This document shows positions 42,327 through 52,801 of a stretch of DNA of 64,000 nucleotides, one piece after another (position 1 is the first letter of the stretch; each line of letters starts with the position of its first letter). The stretch is from NCBI RefSeq assembly GCF_000175635.1, contig NZ_ACVP01000027.1, forward strand, positions 1-64,000. Reading direction: 5' to 3'. Below the pieces are notes generated by a model. The model did not search any database. It was not told the origin of the DNA and saw only the letters and a program-made list of their open reading frames with translations. A program made the translations under genes and the position numbers. Source of the stretch: Corynebacterium tuberculostearicum SK141 (GTDB taxonomy: Bacteria; Actinomycetota; Actinomycetes; Mycobacteriales; Mycobacteriaceae).

Positions 42327-43775
42327 GTGGGTGAAGGACAACGACGGCCGCGCATGTTTCGCGCGGGAGTTGTTGCGGCTAGCCTTTTAACGGGCTTCGC
42401 GGCACAACCATTGATAATGCCATCTTTCGGTACAGGAGAAACTGCGGTAGCAGCTGCTCAAACGTTAAACGGCCGGACCAGCGACGTACATGTCGATCTC
42501 ACTGAGTCAGTGGGGGCCGAGTGGTTTGAGAAAATTGGAGATAGAAAACTGGTGCTTTCGCGCATCAATGGCGTGGGCACTAAGGATCTTCCGGCCCTGG
42601 ATGTTCCCCGGTTGCTCAAAGACAGCCCGGAGGACTTCGTCCGCATATATGAGGCTGTGACTGCCGATGGCAAGGCCACCTTCCGCGGTGTTAAGCCCGG
42701 GATCTATTTGATTGATATCGCAGACAACCCAGGTTCCCAAGATCCGAGCGTGTCCTATGCTCCCTTTGTTATAGCTATTACTGGTGATGGTGAAGAGCAT
42801 CGGGTGGAATTGAAAGCACAAGTCCTCAACGTCAGTATTATTCCGCGGACGTCGTGCTTAATTCCTGGTGAGCATTATGCGGTCGCCCCTGGCGGTGTGG
42901 TGAAATACGAGATTTCTGCTGCTACCCCGAATACGAGCACGGATGGGTCGATTGGCCATTATCGGCTCACTACAGAGCTATCGGATATGCATGAGGCACA
43001 GGAAGGCGACACGGACTCGGCTCAGCCAGAGCCAGCTACCTACGTTGAAGTCGAGTCCGTACGTCTTGTAGGCGCAGGGGAAGTTCTCGAGCTTGATGCG
43101 AAGAGCTACACCGTGGAAAAGAAACAAGGGAGCGTCACTATTGAACTTAAAAAGGAAGCTCTAGATAAGCTGGCGCAGCTTCGTGAATTAGACCCTAATA
43201 CCGCAGTTAAGGTCACGCTTCGTTCACGGGCTAGGCAAGATGCTACGGGAGAGCTGCGTGCAACAACTACATTAGCCACGGACGGCATGGATGCACAGCG
43301 CAGTGAGGTAGAGGCGTCGGCAAGCACCAACGTTCCTATCTATAAATTTGAATCGTGCTTTCCACCCTCTGAGTCAAGCACCACCACTTCAAAACCCACT
43401 CCGGCGGTAACGCAGCATACGGAGCCGGAGCCTTCTGCTTCGTCACCTTCCACGTTGCGACCTGCCGCTGAACCTGCAGAACCAGGCTCCTCTCAGCCGC
43501 GCCCGGATAGGCCAAGTGACATTCCAGGTTTCCCCACGCCTCCAGATGAAGATGGGCACACAGGGCCGTTGACGCCCCAAGAAGGCGATCCCGAAACTAG
43601 CGATGAATCTGGAGAACACGGCGGTATTGTAGGCAGCCTCGCTTCCACGGGTGCTTCCGTTATTGGAGTGACAGTTCTAGCAGTGCTGTTGATCCTCGTA
43701 GGTATCATTTTGTTGATCCGGCGCCGAGATGACGAGGAAGATTCAGCCACAGCAACCGAAAAGGACGAGGGTTAA
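42327..43775 (+). CDS. Minor/basal pilin (SpaB/SpaI-like), LAXTG-anchored
   Basis: A 482-residue secreted protein with a signal peptide (GVVAASLLTGFAAQP), Ig-like pilin domains and a Pro/Ser/Glu-rich stalk (about residues 350-430). The sorting motif LASTG starts at residue 438, followed by a helix and RRRDDEED tail. The atypical LAXTG and small size fit the basal pilin that joins the fibre to the wall. The GTG at 42327 was chosen because AAGGAAGG lies eight bases upstream; ATGs at 42300 and 42354 are alternatives. It ends two bases before the sortase start. Confidence 0.85.
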   Translation: MGEGQRRPRMFRAGVVAASLLTGFAAQPLIMPSFGTGETAVAAAQTLNGRTSDVHVDLTESVGAEWFEKIGDRKLVLSRINGVGTKDLPALDVPRLLKDSPEDFVRIYEAVTADGKATFRGVKPGIYLIDIADNPGSQDPSVSYAPFVIAITGDGEEHRVELKAQVLNVSIIPRTSCLIPGEHYAVAPGGVVKYEISAATPNTSTDGSIGHYRLTTELSDMHEAQEGDTDSAQPEPATYVEVESVRLVGAGEVLELDAKSYTVEKKQGSVTIELKKEALDKLAQLRELDPNTAVKVTLRSRARQDATGELRATTTLATDGMDAQRSEVEASASTNVPIYKFESCFPPSESSTTTSKPTPAVTQHTEPEPSASSPSTLRPAAEPAEPGSSQPRPDRPSDIPGFPTPPDEDGHTGPLTPQEGDPETSDESGEHGGIVGSLASTGASVIGVTVLAVLLILVGIILLIRRRDDEEDSATATEKDEG

Positions 43776-43777
43776 TT

Positions 43778-44722
43778 GTGACAACAAGCGCGAAAGATAG
43801 GCCGGCCTCGACGCAAAAGAAGCGCAAGAAGGGCAATGCAGTGTCTATCATCGCGCTGCTTCTGGGGGCTTTGCTGCTGTTGTACCCAGTGGTATCAACA
43901 CTGGCAAACCATAATAAGCTGATGCGCCAAACAGAAGCCTATAGTGGAAAGGTCGCTGATCTAAGCCAAGACGAAAAGGAGCGTCAGCTTCAACGGGCCC
44001 ACGAATACAATGACCGTCTTTTGGCAGAGGGGCCTCACGCGCGGCCACCGGTGAACACGGATCCCGGGATGGAAGACTATATGTCGCAGCTGAATGTGGA
44101 TGGCCCCCAGGGAATGATTGCCCGCATACGCATTCCATCGATTGATGTGGATTTGCCGGTGTTCCATACCACCGCGCCAAAGGTGCTGTACCAGGGGGCT
44201 GGTCACATGTTTGGGTCAACCTTGCCGGTGGGTGGGGATGGGACCAATGCGGTGCTGTCGGCGCATACCGGCATGGTCAATGCATCTATGTTTGACCGTT
44301 TACCTACCCTTAAAGAAGGCGATGATATCTTCATCGACGTAATGGGGGAGCGTTTGCGGTACAAAATGACCAGCCGGGAAGTAGTTAAGCCCGATGATTA
44401 TGAAGCCGTTACCTATGAACCTGGGTACGATAAAATCACGCTTATTACGTGTACCCCATATGGGCTTAATACCGATAGGTTATTAGTTCATGCGGAGCGC
44501 TATCCGTTGGATCCCGGAAATCCGGAACCGTCGCCCGCCGGGTTCGGTTGGTCATGGTGGATGATTGCTGTCGTGCTCATCGTTTTACTTACTCTGTCTC
44601 TCATTTTGTGGAAGAACCGATGCCGGCGAAAGAAGCGAAAAGAGCGGGAAGGACAAGAAGCCGCACAGGAGCACCAGTCTGCGGTTGAAGATGCTGAAGG
44701 TGGATCGGGGGCTGGGCACTAA
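43778..44722 (+). CDS. Class C (pilus-assembling) sortase
   Basis: A 314-residue membrane transpeptidase that joins pilins through their LPXTG Thr and a pilin Lys. Helices are at both ends (about residues 23-43 and 255-275), the arrangement of class C enzymes. Catalytic His163 (VLSAHTGM), Cys225 (TLITCTPYG) and Arg234 (TDRLLVHAER) are present. A Pro/Asp segment before the core (NTDPGMEDYMSQL) may serve as the lid. The start is a GTG two bases after the basal pilin stop. The cytosolic tail is rich in Arg, Lys and Glu. Confidence 0.94.
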   Translation: MTTSAKDRPASTQKKRKKGNAVSIIALLLGALLLLYPVVSTLANHNKLMRQTEAYSGKVADLSQDEKERQLQRAHEYNDRLLAEGPHARPPVNTDPGMEDYMSQLNVDGPQGMIARIRIPSIDVDLPVFHTTAPKVLYQGAGHMFGSTLPVGGDGTNAVLSAHTGMVNASMFDRLPTLKEGDDIFIDVMGERLRYKMTSREVVKPDDYEAVTYEPGYDKITLITCTPYGLNTDRLLVHAERYPLDPGNPEPSPAGFGWSWWMIAVVLIVLLTLSLILWKNRCRRKKRKEREGQEAAQEHQSAVEDAEGGSGAGH

Positions 44723-44806
44723 GCCTCGCTGGCCGCCGTTTTAGTTTGAATTTAGAAGGTAACTGATAGACTTCAGATCCCATGATATTTCGAGGAGAAG
44801 GCGAAC

Positions 44807-46339
44807 ATGGCACGTTTTATTGACCGCGTCGTCCTGCACCTGCAAGCAGGCGATGGTGGACACGGCTGTGTGTCCGTCCACCGCGAAAAGTTTAAGCCTT
44901 TGGGCGGACCTGATGGCGGCAATGGCGGCCACGGTGGCGACATCATCCTCGAGGTATCTGAGCAAATCCATACGCTTATGGATTTCCACTACCGCCCGCA
45001 TATTAAGGCCCAACGCGGCGCCAACGGTGCCGGTGATATGCGCAACGGTGCCCGCGGAGAGGATTTGATTCTCGAGGTTCCCGCCGGCACTGTGGTGCGC
45101 ACGGAAAAAGGGGAGACCCTCGCGGATCTCACCATCCCGGGCACTCGCTTCGTTGCCGCGGAAGGCGGTTATGGCGGACTGGGCAATGCCGCGCTGGCTT
45201 CCAAGAATCGTAAGGCACCAGGCTTTGCCCTCCAGGGGGAGCCGGGCCAAGCCCATGATCTCATTCTGGAGCTGAAGTCTATGGCGGATGTCGGACTCGT
45301 GGGGTTTCCCTCGGCCGGTAAGTCTTCGCTGATTTCGGTACTTTCGGCTGCCAAGCCCAAGATTGGCGATTATCCGTTTACTACCCTGCAGCCGAATCTT
45401 GGTGTGGTGGACATGGGGGATAGTTCCTTTACCATCGCAGATGTCCCTGGACTAATCCCCGGCGCAGCCGATGGCAAGGGCCTCGGACTAGATTTCCTGC
45501 GCCATATTGAGCGCACCGCCGTGCTTGCTCACGTGGTCGACACAGCTTCCATAGAACCAGGCCGTGATCCGGAATCCGATATCGAAGCGCTGGAAAACGA
45601 ACTGGCCAAGTATCAGGAAGCTCTCCAGGAGGACACCGGTCTTGGCGATCTTCGCGAGCGCCCACGCATTATTATTCTCAATAAAGCGGATGTCCCAGAA
45701 GCGGAGGAGCTGGCGGAGTTCGTTAAGGATGACCTCAAGGAGAAATTCGGCTGGCCCGTCTTCATTATCTCCGCGGCGGCCCGCAAGGGGCTGGATCCGC
45801 TGAAGTATAAGCTCATGGAGATGGTGACGGAACACTATAAAGCGCAGCCGAAGCCAAAGCGCGATCCGAAGCACAGCATCATTCATCCGAAGGCACAGGC
45901 GCACAAGAAGAACACTGGTTCCTTCGCTGATTTCACCATCGCCCGCGATCCGGAAGTCGAAGGCGGCTTCATTGTCGAGGGCGAGAAAATCGAGCGCTGG
46001 ATCACCCAAACCGACTTCGAAAATGACGAGGCCGTGGGCTATCTGGCTGACCGTCTGGCCAAGGCCGGCGTGGAGGATGAGCTGCGCGCGCAGGGTGCCG
46101 TGGAAGGTTGTCCGGTGACGATCGGCGGCATTACCTTCGAGTGGGAGCCGATGACTGGCGGTGATCCGACGATGGCCAGCCGCGGCGAAGATGCTCGCCT
46201 TAAAGGAACCGCCCGTGCTTCTGCAGCGGAGCGCAAGCGCGCCTCTCAGGCACGCCGTGGTCTTATCGATGAATACGATTACGGCACCGATGAAGAGGTC
46301 ACTCGGGAGGGTGCTAATCAGGATAGGTGGCAGGGCTAG
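44807..46339 (+). CDS. obgE: Obg-family GTPase CgtA/ObgE
   Basis: A 510-residue GTPase involved in 50S subunit maturation and stress response. The Gly-rich Obg fold occupies the N-terminus ([13 protein letters not shown] and following). G1 is GFPSAGKSS at residues 166-174, with DVPGLIPGA as G3 and LNKADV as G4. A C-terminal OCT domain and a basic/acidic tail follow. GAGGAGAAGG precedes the ATG. The gene's usual neighbour rpmA is 11 kb upstream, across the pilus island. Confidence 0.97.
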   Translation: MARFIDRVVLHLQAGDGGHGCVSVHREKFKPLGGPDGGNGGHGGDIILEVSEQIHTLMDFHYRPHIKAQRGANGAGDMRNGARGEDLILEVPAGTVVRTEKGETLADLTIPGTRFVAAEGGYGGLGNAALASKNRKAPGFALQGEPGQAHDLILELKSMADVGLVGFPSAGKSSLISVLSAAKPKIGDYPFTTLQPNLGVVDMGDSSFTIADVPGLIPGAADGKGLGLDFLRHIERTAVLAHVVDTASIEPGRDPESDIEALENELAKYQEALQEDTGLGDLRERPRIIILNKADVPEAEELAEFVKDDLKEKFGWPVFIISAAARKGLDPLKYKLMEMVTEHYKAQPKPKRDPKHSIIHPKAQAHKKNTGSFADFTIARDPEVEGGFIVEGEKIERWITQTDFENDEAVGYLADRLAKAGVEDELRAQGAVEGCPVTIGGITFEWEPMTGGDPTMASRGEDARLKGTARASAAERKRASQARRGLIDEYDYGTDEEVTREGANQDRWQG

Positions 46340-46398
46340 TTCCAGATCCCCCTATTCTTGGGGTGTGCTGGAGGGTGGGCTTTGTAAACTCGGTTGGC

Positions 46399-47631
46399 AT
46401 GTCTTCTGATCAACAGAATGAGCACATCCTTCCGCTTCCGGTAGAGCCTTTTGACGGACCTACCGCTGATACCCCGTTCCCGGAACCGCTCGATGAAAAT
46501 CCGGTGGCGTCCGGTTTTGAATCGGATCTCCGCCGAGACATCGCGCAGGCAAAGCGCGTAGTGGTCAAGATTGGTTCCTCTTCTCTCACGGATGAAAATT
46601 TCCGCGTTTCTCAAGAAAAGATCGATCACATCGTTGATGCCGTCCATGCGCGCATGGGCCGATCCGATGTCATCATCGTCTCCTCCGGTGCGGTTGCCGC
46701 AGGTATGGGCCCGCTCGGTCTGCACCAGCGCCCGACCGATTTGGCTACCAAGCAGGCCTCCGCGTCCGTTGGCCAGGTGCACTTGGCCTCTGTGTGGGGC
46801 CAGTCCTTTGCGCGCTATAAGCGCACCATCGGCCAGGTCCTCCTCACCGCCTCCGATACGGGGCACCGCGACCGCGCCCGCAATGCGCAGCGCACCATCG
46901 ATCGCCTGCGCCAGCTGCGCACCATCCCCATCGTGAACGAGAACGATGCGGTGGCGACGTCGGAAATGCACTTCGGTGATAACGACCGCCTCTCTGCGCT
47001 GGTGGCCAACCTGGTGGGCGCGGACGCACTCTTCCTATTTTCTGACGTGCCTGGTTTGTACGATAAGAACCCTGCCGAGCCGGATGCCAAGTTCATCGAT
47101 GAGGTGCGCACCGGCAAGGACTTGAAGGGCGTTGTCGCCGGCGATGGCGGCAAGGTCGGCACCGGCGGCATGGCCACCAAGGTCTCCGCGGCCCGCCTGG
47201 CTACTCGCGGCGGCATTCCAGTGCTGCTGACCTCCACGGATAATATCGGCCCCGCGCTTGCCGACGCCTCCGTGGGCACCGTCTTCCACACCCGCGAGGA
47301 ACGCCAGCTGTCCGCCTGGAAGTTCTGGGCGCTCTACTGCGCCGATACCGGCGGAGCCGTCCGCCTCGATGAGGGCGCCAAGGAGGCCGTGACCAAGGGC
47401 GGAACGTCTCTGCTGGCTGTCGGCATTACCGATGTGCAAGGCGAGTTCACCAAGGGCGAAATCATCGACATCTTGGGCCCGAATGGCGAGGTCATCGGCC
47501 GCGGCGAGGTCCGCTTCGACTCCGAGGAGCTCCACGCCATCAAGGGCAAGAAGATGGAAGAGCTTCCCGAGGATCAGCGCCGTTCCGTCGTCCACGCGGA
47601 TTATCTGTCCAACTTCGCCTCCCGCATCTAA
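46399..47631 (+). CDS. proB: Glutamate 5-kinase
   Basis: A 410-residue enzyme for the first step of proline synthesis, phosphorylating glutamate for Pro[12 protein letters not shown] begins the amino acid kinase domain after an N-terminal extension of about 50 residues that is poorly conserved. [10 protein letters not shown] and GTGGMATKV are family motifs. A C-terminal PUA domain follows ([13 protein letters not shown] onward). TAAACT ends eight bases before the ATG, so this start, not the longer frame overlapping obgE, is preferred. Confidence 0.95.
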   Translation: MSSDQQNEHILPLPVEPFDGPTADTPFPEPLDENPVASGFESDLRRDIAQAKRVVVKIGSSSLTDENFRVSQEKIDHIVDAVHARMGRSDVIIVSSGAVAAGMGPLGLHQRPTDLATKQASASVGQVHLASVWGQSFARYKRTIGQVLLTASDTGHRDRARNAQRTIDRLRQLRTIPIVNENDAVATSEMHFGDNDRLSALVANLVGADALFLFSDVPGLYDKNPAEPDAKFIDEVRTGKDLKGVVAGDGGKVGTGGMATKVSAARLATRGGIPVLLTSTDNIGPALADASVGTVFHTREERQLSAWKFWALYCADTGGAVRLDEGAKEAVTKGGTSLLAVGITDVQGEFTKGEIIDILGPNGEVIGRGEVRFDSEELHAIKGKKMEELPEDQRRSVVHADYLSNFASRI

Positions 47632-47664
47632 ACCCGAGTCCGAGATTCCCCGTATGGTTGGGGC

Positions 47665-48594
47665 ATGAAGTATTTCATGGGACCGGACACCTGGCAGCCG
47701 ATGGTAGAAGACATCGAGGCTGCCGGGCACCAACGCGTAAGCAGCATCGAGGACGCCGAGGTCTATATCAATAATGCGCCCAACCCGCGCCGCATCCCGG
47801 AGATGCCGGCGAATATCGGCTGGGTGCAGCATTGTTATACCGGCGTCAATCAGCTCATCGATGCAGGGGTCATTACCCCAGACGGCGTGCCATGGTGCAA
47901 CTCCGCCGGCGCCTTTGCCCAGCCGGTGGCCGAGTCCGCACTGGGCCTGGCCCTTTCCCAGGCGCACCACCACAAGGCCTTCGCCACAGCTGCTACCTGG
48001 TCCGTGGCCAAGGAGCTGGACGAGTCCCAGGCCTGGCTCTATAACCAACAAGGGCCGAAGAGGGTAGCGATCTTTGGCGCTGGGGGCATCGGCAAGCAGC
48101 TCATTAAGCTCCTGCAACCCTTCGGCGTGCACATTACTGCGGTCAATCGCTCCGGCCGCGCGGTGGAAGGCGCCGATGAGGTCGTGCCCATGGACCAAGC
48201 CCAGCACGTGTGGGGCGAGGTGGATTTCATCTTCTGCATCCTCCCGGCCACCAAAGACACGGAGGGGCTTATCGATGCCGCCACCTTCCGCGCCATGAAA
48301 CCCTCCGCCATTTTTGTCAACGTCGGCCGTGGCAGCACTGTCGTCACCGAGGATCTCGTGGCCGCCCTGCGCGATGGCGACATCGCCGGCGCGGGCTTGG
48401 AGGTTATGGATCCCGAGCCGCTGCCTGATGGCCATCCGCTTTATGACCTACCCAATTGCACCATGACGCCGCATATGGCCGCCTCTGCGCACGTGGCGCA
48501 GTATCACCTGGGCGCTATCTTCAACGCCAATGCCGCGGCGTGGAAGAGGGGAGAGGCCATGCCCACCCGCGTGGATGCGGAGGCTGGCTATTAA
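47665..48594 (+). CDS. D-isomer-specific 2-hydroxyacid dehydrogenase, first copy
   Basis: A 309-residue NAD(P)-dependent oxidoreductase. The Rossmann loop GAGGIGKQL and the VNVGRGSTVVTEDLV signature of the family are clear. A gene of this type between proB and proA is known in C. glutamicum (unkdh); its substrate is not established. TATGGT ends six bases before the ATG. The stop overlaps the start of a second, related gene (TAATG). Confidence 0.93.
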   Translation: MKYFMGPDTWQPMVEDIEAAGHQRVSSIEDAEVYINNAPNPRRIPEMPANIGWVQHCYTGVNQLIDAGVITPDGVPWCNSAGAFAQPVAESALGLALSQAHHHKAFATAATWSVAKELDESQAWLYNQQGPKRVAIFGAGGIGKQLIKLLQPFGVHITAVNRSGRAVEGADEVVPMDQAQHVWGEVDFIFCILPATKDTEGLIDAATFRAMKPSAIFVNVGRGSTVVTEDLVAALRDGDIAGAGLEVMDPEPLPDGHPLYDLPNCTMTPHMAASAHVAQYHLGAIFNANAAAWKRGEAMPTRVDAEAGY

Positions 48595-49499
48595 TGAAGT
48601 ACGCGATGCTGCCCACCCCGTGGGAGGAAACCCTGCAGGCCGTCGATGCCGCCGGCCATGAGCGTGTCTCGCTGGACGACGCCGAGGTGCTCATTTTCAA
48701 TGGCGGTTCAGATGATTTCCCACAACCTCTGCCGCCGAGCGTCGGCTTGGTGCAGGTTCCTTTTGCCGGGGTGGACCACCTGCTCGAGGTCATGCGCGAT
48801 ACCACCGCCCGCTGGTCCAACGCGGCAGGGCTGTATGACGCCACCGTGGCCGAATCCACCATTGCGCTGCTACTCGCGCAGTTGCACGCGCACAAGCGCG
48901 TGGGGACCAGCTGGAATAACCGCGATGAGGTGGAGGCGCACACCAGCTTCCTTTTTGAGGATAAGACGGTTGCGGTGGTGGGTGCTGGGGGCATCGGCAA
49001 GCGGCTTATCCGCATGCTCGAGGGCTTTGGCCCGCGCATCATTGCGGTCAATCGCTCCGGCAATCCGGTGGAGGGCGCCGATGAAACCTTCGCCACCGCC
49101 GATATCGAGCGCGTGTGGCCGGCCGCCGATTATTTCGTGGCGTTGGCGCCGCTCACGGACCAGACCCACCAGCTTTTTAACGCCGCTGCTTTCCGTGCCA
49201 TGCCGAACCACGCCGTGGTTATCAATGTCGGCCGTGGGCCACTGGTGGACACCGATGCGCTTGTCGAAGCCCTGCGTGCCGGCCACATCGCCGGCGCCGG
49301 CTTGGATGTCACCGACCCCGAGCCGCTGCCCGATGGGCACCCACTGTGGGACATGCCCAACGTAGTCATCACCCCGCATCTGGCCAATCCGCCGTATTCG
49401 GTGCGCAGGCGTATCGGTTCGCATACAGTAAAGGTCATGGAGCGCTTCGCCGCCGGTGAGGAAATCCCTACGGAAGTAGATACTGAAGCCGGCTACTGA
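48594..49499 (+). CDS. D-isomer-specific 2-hydroxyacid dehydrogenase, second copy
   Basis: A 301-residue paralogue of the preceding gene with the same landmarks: GAGGIGKRL, VINVGRGPLVDTDALV and a TEVDTEAGY end. The preceding copy ends TRVDAEAGY. The start overlaps the previous stop by one base, so both are made from one mRNA. Divergence in the middle part suggests an old duplication with possible change of substrate. The upstream open frame continues inside the first copy and is not the true start. Confidence 0.92.
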   Translation: MKYAMLPTPWEETLQAVDAAGHERVSLDDAEVLIFNGGSDDFPQPLPPSVGLVQVPFAGVDHLLEVMRDTTARWSNAAGLYDATVAESTIALLLAQLHAHKRVGTSWNNRDEVEAHTSFLFEDKTVAVVGAGGIGKRLIRMLEGFGPRIIAVNRSGNPVEGADETFATADIERVWPAADYFVALAPLTDQTHQLFNAAAFRAMPNHAVVINVGRGPLVDTDALVEALRAGHIAGAGLDVTDPEPLPDGHPLWDMPNVVITPHLANPPYSVRRRIGSHTVKVMERFAAGEEIPTEVDTEAGY

Positions 49500-49596
49500 T
49501 GGATAGCCCCGGTAGCCGCGCTGACGATGGCCAGCTCAACCCCACCGCGGCTGGGGTCGCTGAAATGCGCGTGGCCTTTCGTTAGGCTGGTATGAC

Positions 49597-50865
49597 ATGA
49601 GCAACACTGAACGCGAAGAAGTTCTGTCCAAAGCCCGTGCTGCCAAGGACGTCGCGCCCGTCGTGGCGCAGCTGTCCACGCCGCGCAAGAATGAAATCTT
49701 GCAGCGCGCAGCCGAAAACCTCATCGCCCACACCGAAGATATCCTCGCCGCAAATAAGCAGGACATCGAGGCCGGCCGCGAGCGCGGCATGTCCGAGTCC
49801 CTCATTGACCGCCTCTCCCTTGACGCCGCGCGCGTGGAGGGCATCGCTGGCGGCCTGCGCCAGGTTGCCGGCCTGCAGGACCCAGTAGGCGAGATCCTGC
49901 AGGGCCGCACCATGGACAATGGCATCCAGATGAAGCAGGTGCGCGTCCCGCTCGGTGTGATGGGCATGGTCTATGAGGCCCGCCCGAACGTCACCGTGGA
50001 CGCCTTTGGTTTGGCCATCAAGTCCGGCAACGTGCCGCTGCTGCGCGGTTCCAAGTCTGCCCGCAACTCCAATGCTAAGCTGGTAGAAATCCTGCAGGAT
50101 ACCCTCGCCGAGTTCGATCTACCGCGCGAGGCCGTGCAGCTCCTGCCGTGCGAGACCCACGATTCCGTCCAAGACCTCATCACCGCTCGTGGCCTGGTGG
50201 ACCTGGTCATTCCGCGTGGTGGCGCCAAGCTTATTGAAGCCGTGGTCACCGGCGCCACCGTCCCGGCCATCGAGACCGGCACCGGCAACTGCCACTTCTA
50301 TGTGGATGCCTCTGCGGACCTGGACAAGGCTATCGACATGGTCATCAACGGCAAGACCCGCCGCACCTCCGTATGCAACTCCACGGAGTGCGTGCTTATC
50401 GACGCCGCCTTGGACGACTCCGCCAAGCTCCGCATCATCACCGCGCTGCAGGAGGCGGGCGTGACCATCCACGGCGACGTCGCCGAGCTTGAGGCCTTCG
50501 GCGTCCAGGATGCCGTACAGGCCACCGATGAGGACTGGCGCGAGGAGTCGCTGTCCATGGATATCTGCGCCAAGGTGGTCGACGGTGTCGACGGTGCCAT
50601 TGCCCACATCGCCGAATTCACCACCGGCCACACCGAGGCCATCGCCGCGCAAGACGCCGACGTCCTAGTGAAGTTCGGCAACGAAGTGGATGCCGCTGCG
50701 GTCATGCTCAATGCCTCTACCGCCTTCACCGATGGTGAGGTCTACGGCATGGGTGCGGAAATCGGCATTTCCACCCAGAAGCTGCATGCCCGCGGCCCGA
50801 TGGCGCTGCCGGAGCTGACCTCTACCAAGTGGATTCTGCAGGGCACCGGTCAGACCCGCCCTTAG
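49597..50865 (+). CDS. proA: Glutamate-5-semialdehyde dehydrogenase (gamma-glutamyl phosphate reductase)
   Basis: A 422-residue NADPH enzyme reducing glutamyl phosphate for proline synthesis. [21 protein letters not shown] and the active-site Cys in [13 protein letters not shown] are diagnostic. It completes the proB-dehydrogenase-dehydrogenase-proA group, with 97 bases and its own TAGGCT leaderless -10 (eight bases before the ATG) after the second dehydrogenase. Confidence 0.97.
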   Translation: MSNTEREEVLSKARAAKDVAPVVAQLSTPRKNEILQRAAENLIAHTEDILAANKQDIEAGRERGMSESLIDRLSLDAARVEGIAGGLRQVAGLQDPVGEILQGRTMDNGIQMKQVRVPLGVMGMVYEARPNVTVDAFGLAIKSGNVPLLRGSKSARNSNAKLVEILQDTLAEFDLPREAVQLLPCETHDSVQDLITARGLVDLVIPRGGAKLIEAVVTGATVPAIETGTGNCHFYVDASADLDKAIDMVINGKTRRTSVCNSTECVLIDAALDDSAKLRIITALQEAGVTIHGDVAELEAFGVQDAVQATDEDWREESLSMDICAKVVDGVDGAIAHIAEFTTGHTEAIAAQDADVLVKFGNEVDAAAVMLNASTAFTDGEVYGMGAEIGISTQKLHARGPMALPELTSTKWILQGTGQTRP

Positions 50866-50874
50866 TAGTGCGAC

Positions 50875-50880
50875 TATAAT
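50875..50880 (+). promoter_or_regulatory. -10 element for leaderless nadD
   Basis: A perfect TATAAT ends eight bases before the nadD ATG. Confidence 0.65.
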
Positions 50881-50888
50881 CACCACCC

Positions 50889-51506
50889 ATGACTAGCCCA
50901 CAGCGCATCGGCATCATGGGTGGCACCTTTGATCCCATCCACAATGGTCACTTGGTAGCGGCCAGTGAGGCCGCCCACCGCTTTGCCCTCGATACCGTCG
51001 TCTTCGTGCCCACCGGGCAGCCTTGGCAAAAGTCCCACCGCGACGTCACCGCGGCCGAGCACCGTTATTTGATGACGATGGTGGCTACCGCATCCAACCC
51101 GCGCTTTACCGTCTCCCGCGTGGATATTGACCGCGAGGGGCCTACCTATACCATCGATACGCTGCGGGATTTGCGGGAACTCTTCCCAGAAGCGGAGTTC
51201 TACTTCATCACCGGGGCCGACTCGCTGGCTTCCATCATGAGCTGGCATAACTGGGAAGAGATGCTGGAGATGGCGCACTTTGTGGGCGTGACCCGCCCCG
51301 GCTATGAATTGAGCGCCGATATGCTACCTGCCGATGCGCAAGAGGCCATCGATCTTATCGACATTCCCGCCATGGCCATTTCCTCCACGGCGTGCCGCGA
51401 ACGCGCCGGGCAGGGGCAGCCCGTGTGGTACCTCGTTCCGGATGGGGTGGTGCAGTACATCACCAAGAACAATCTCTATGGGCCCAACCCAGATAAGCCC
51501 CTGTAG
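50889..51506 (+). CDS. nadD: Nicotinate-nucleotide adenylyltransferase
   Basis: A 205-residue enzyme making deamido-NAD from nicotinate mononucleotide and ATP. The nucleotidyltransferase motif [11 protein letters not shown] is at residues 11-21, and the C-terminal [10 protein letters not shown] motif is present. It lies upstream of rsfS, the usual bacterial neighbour. A consensus TATAAT serves a probably leaderless mRNA. Confidence 0.96.
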   Translation: MTSPQRIGIMGGTFDPIHNGHLVAASEAAHRFALDTVVFVPTGQPWQKSHRDVTAAEHRYLMTMVATASNPRFTVSRVDIDREGPTYTIDTLRDLRELFPEAEFYFITGADSLASIMSWHNWEEMLEMAHFVGVTRPGYELSADMLPADAQEAIDLIDIPAMAISSTACRERAGQGQPVWYLVPDGVVQYITKNNLYGPNPDKPL

Positions 51507-51625
51507 AAACTTCCGCGGCCTTCCCAAGATTTTGGGCACGGGCCTGCTAAACGTGCAAGAATAGACTCTCAATAGAGATAGTTCATACCGAAAATACTCA
51601 GACGCGAAAAGGGAATTTTTACACA

Positions 51626-52096
51626 TTGTCTACTTCTGATCTCGCCCGCCGCATGGCAGAAACCGCGGCCCACGCCGCGCAAGAAAAGCTGGCCACCAAT
51701 ATCGCGGCCATTGATGTCTCCGATGTCCTCGCTATCACCGAGGTCTTCGTGCTCGCTTCTGCAGACAACGAGCGTCAGGTCGGCTCCATCGTGGATGAAG
51801 TCGAAGACGAAATGACCAAGCAAGGCTTCGAGCCGCAGCGCCGCGAAGGCAACCGCGAGAACCGTTGGGTGCTGCTGGATTATGGCAATATCGTCGTCCA
51901 CGTTCAGCGCAATGACCAGCGCGAGTTCTACGGCTTGGACCGCCTGTACCACGATTGCCCAGCACTGGAGATCGAGGGCATCGAGGCCCCAGAGCGTCCG
52001 GGCGAATGGACCAATGGCGTTAACCCGCGAGAAGTTGATTCCATCGACGAGCTCCCCCTGGCCGATAAGGTCCCTGGTGAGGACGAGGAGCTTTAA
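51626..52096 (+). CDS. rsfS: Ribosome silencing factor RsfS
   Basis: A 156-residue protein that binds L14 and blocks subunit joining under starvation. The core contains DVSDVLAITEVFVLASADNERQV and ENRWVLLDYGNIVVHVQ, typical of the family. The C-terminal 40 residues are an acidic actinobacterial extension. The start is a TTG with AAAGGGA upstream; an ATG at 51653 would remove nine residues. It is six bases upstream of the phosphatase gene. Confidence 0.93.
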   Translation: MSTSDLARRMAETAAHAAQEKLATNIAAIDVSDVLAITEVFVLASADNERQVGSIVDEVEDEMTKQGFEPQRREGNRENRWVLLDYGNIVVHVQRNDQREFYGLDRLYHDCPALEIEGIEAPERPGEWTNGVNPREVDSIDELPLADKVPGEDEEL

Positions 52097-52102
52097 ACCC
52101 GC

Positions 52103-52801
52103 ATGAGCCGCCGCCTGATCCTGATCCGCCACGGACAAACTACCTATAACGCCACCGGCCGCATGCAGGGCCACTTGGACACCGAGCTGTCCGAGCTGGG
52201 CTATGAGCAGGCCCGCGCCGCCGCGCGCCTGCTGCAGGATCAGGGCGTGTCTAAAATCGTCGCCTCTGACCTCATTCGCGCGCGCGAAACCGCGCGCGTG
52301 GTCGCCGAGGCCCTCGGCGTGGGTTTCACCACGGATGCCCGCCTGCGCGAGACGCACCTAGGCCAGTGGCAGGGCAGAACCTCCGCCGAGGTAGATACCG
52401 AGTTCCCTGGCGCGCGCGCCATCTGGCGCCACGACCCCACTTGGGCCCCGCCGCAGGGCGAATCCCGCGTGGATGTGGCCGAGCGTGCCCGGCCCGTCGT
52501 CGATGAGCTCATGGCAGACTTCGCCGGCTGGGACCACGGCCCCGTCCTCATCGTGGCCCATGGCGGCGCTATCTCGGCGCTGACCTGCCACCTGCTGGGC
52601 CTTGACCATGCGCAGTACGGAATCCTTTCCGGACTGAAGAATACCCACTGGTCGCAGCTGACGGCCCGCCCGGACTTTAACCCGGAAACGCCGCTGTCCT
52701 CGCTGGAGTTCACCCCAGATAATGTGGGCAGCGCCCAGTGGTATTTCGACGGCTGGAATATGGGCGGCGAGGTCACCGGGGATGGCGGGGCGGATATCTA
52801 G
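52103..52801 (+). CDS. Histidine phosphatase family protein (GpgP-like)
   Basis: A 232-residue phosphoglycerate-mutase-like phosphatase. The catalytic RHGQT motif has His10, and TASDLIRARETA-type and VAHGGAIS segments complete the active site. In actinobacteria this gene next to rsfS is often glucosyl-3-phosphoglycerate phosphatase (gpgP); that identity is inferred from context. The stop overlaps the degV GTG start by one base. Confidence 0.88.
   Translation: MSRRLILIRHGQTTYNATGRMQGHLDTELSELGYEQARAAARLLQDQGVSKIVASDLIRARETARVVAEALGVGFTTDARLRETHLGQWQGRTSAEVDTEFPGARAIWRHDPTWAPPQGESRVDVAERARPVVDELMADFAGWDHGPVLIVAHGGAISALTCHLLGLDHAQYGILSGLKNTHWSQLTARPDFNPETPLSSLEFTPDNVGSAQWYFDGWNMGGEVTGDGGADI

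Noticed and set aside
40566-42341. A 591-codon minus-strand frame opposite the major pilin gene
   Set aside because: It is antisense to a gene with signal peptide, pilin motif, E-box and LPXTG in the right order.
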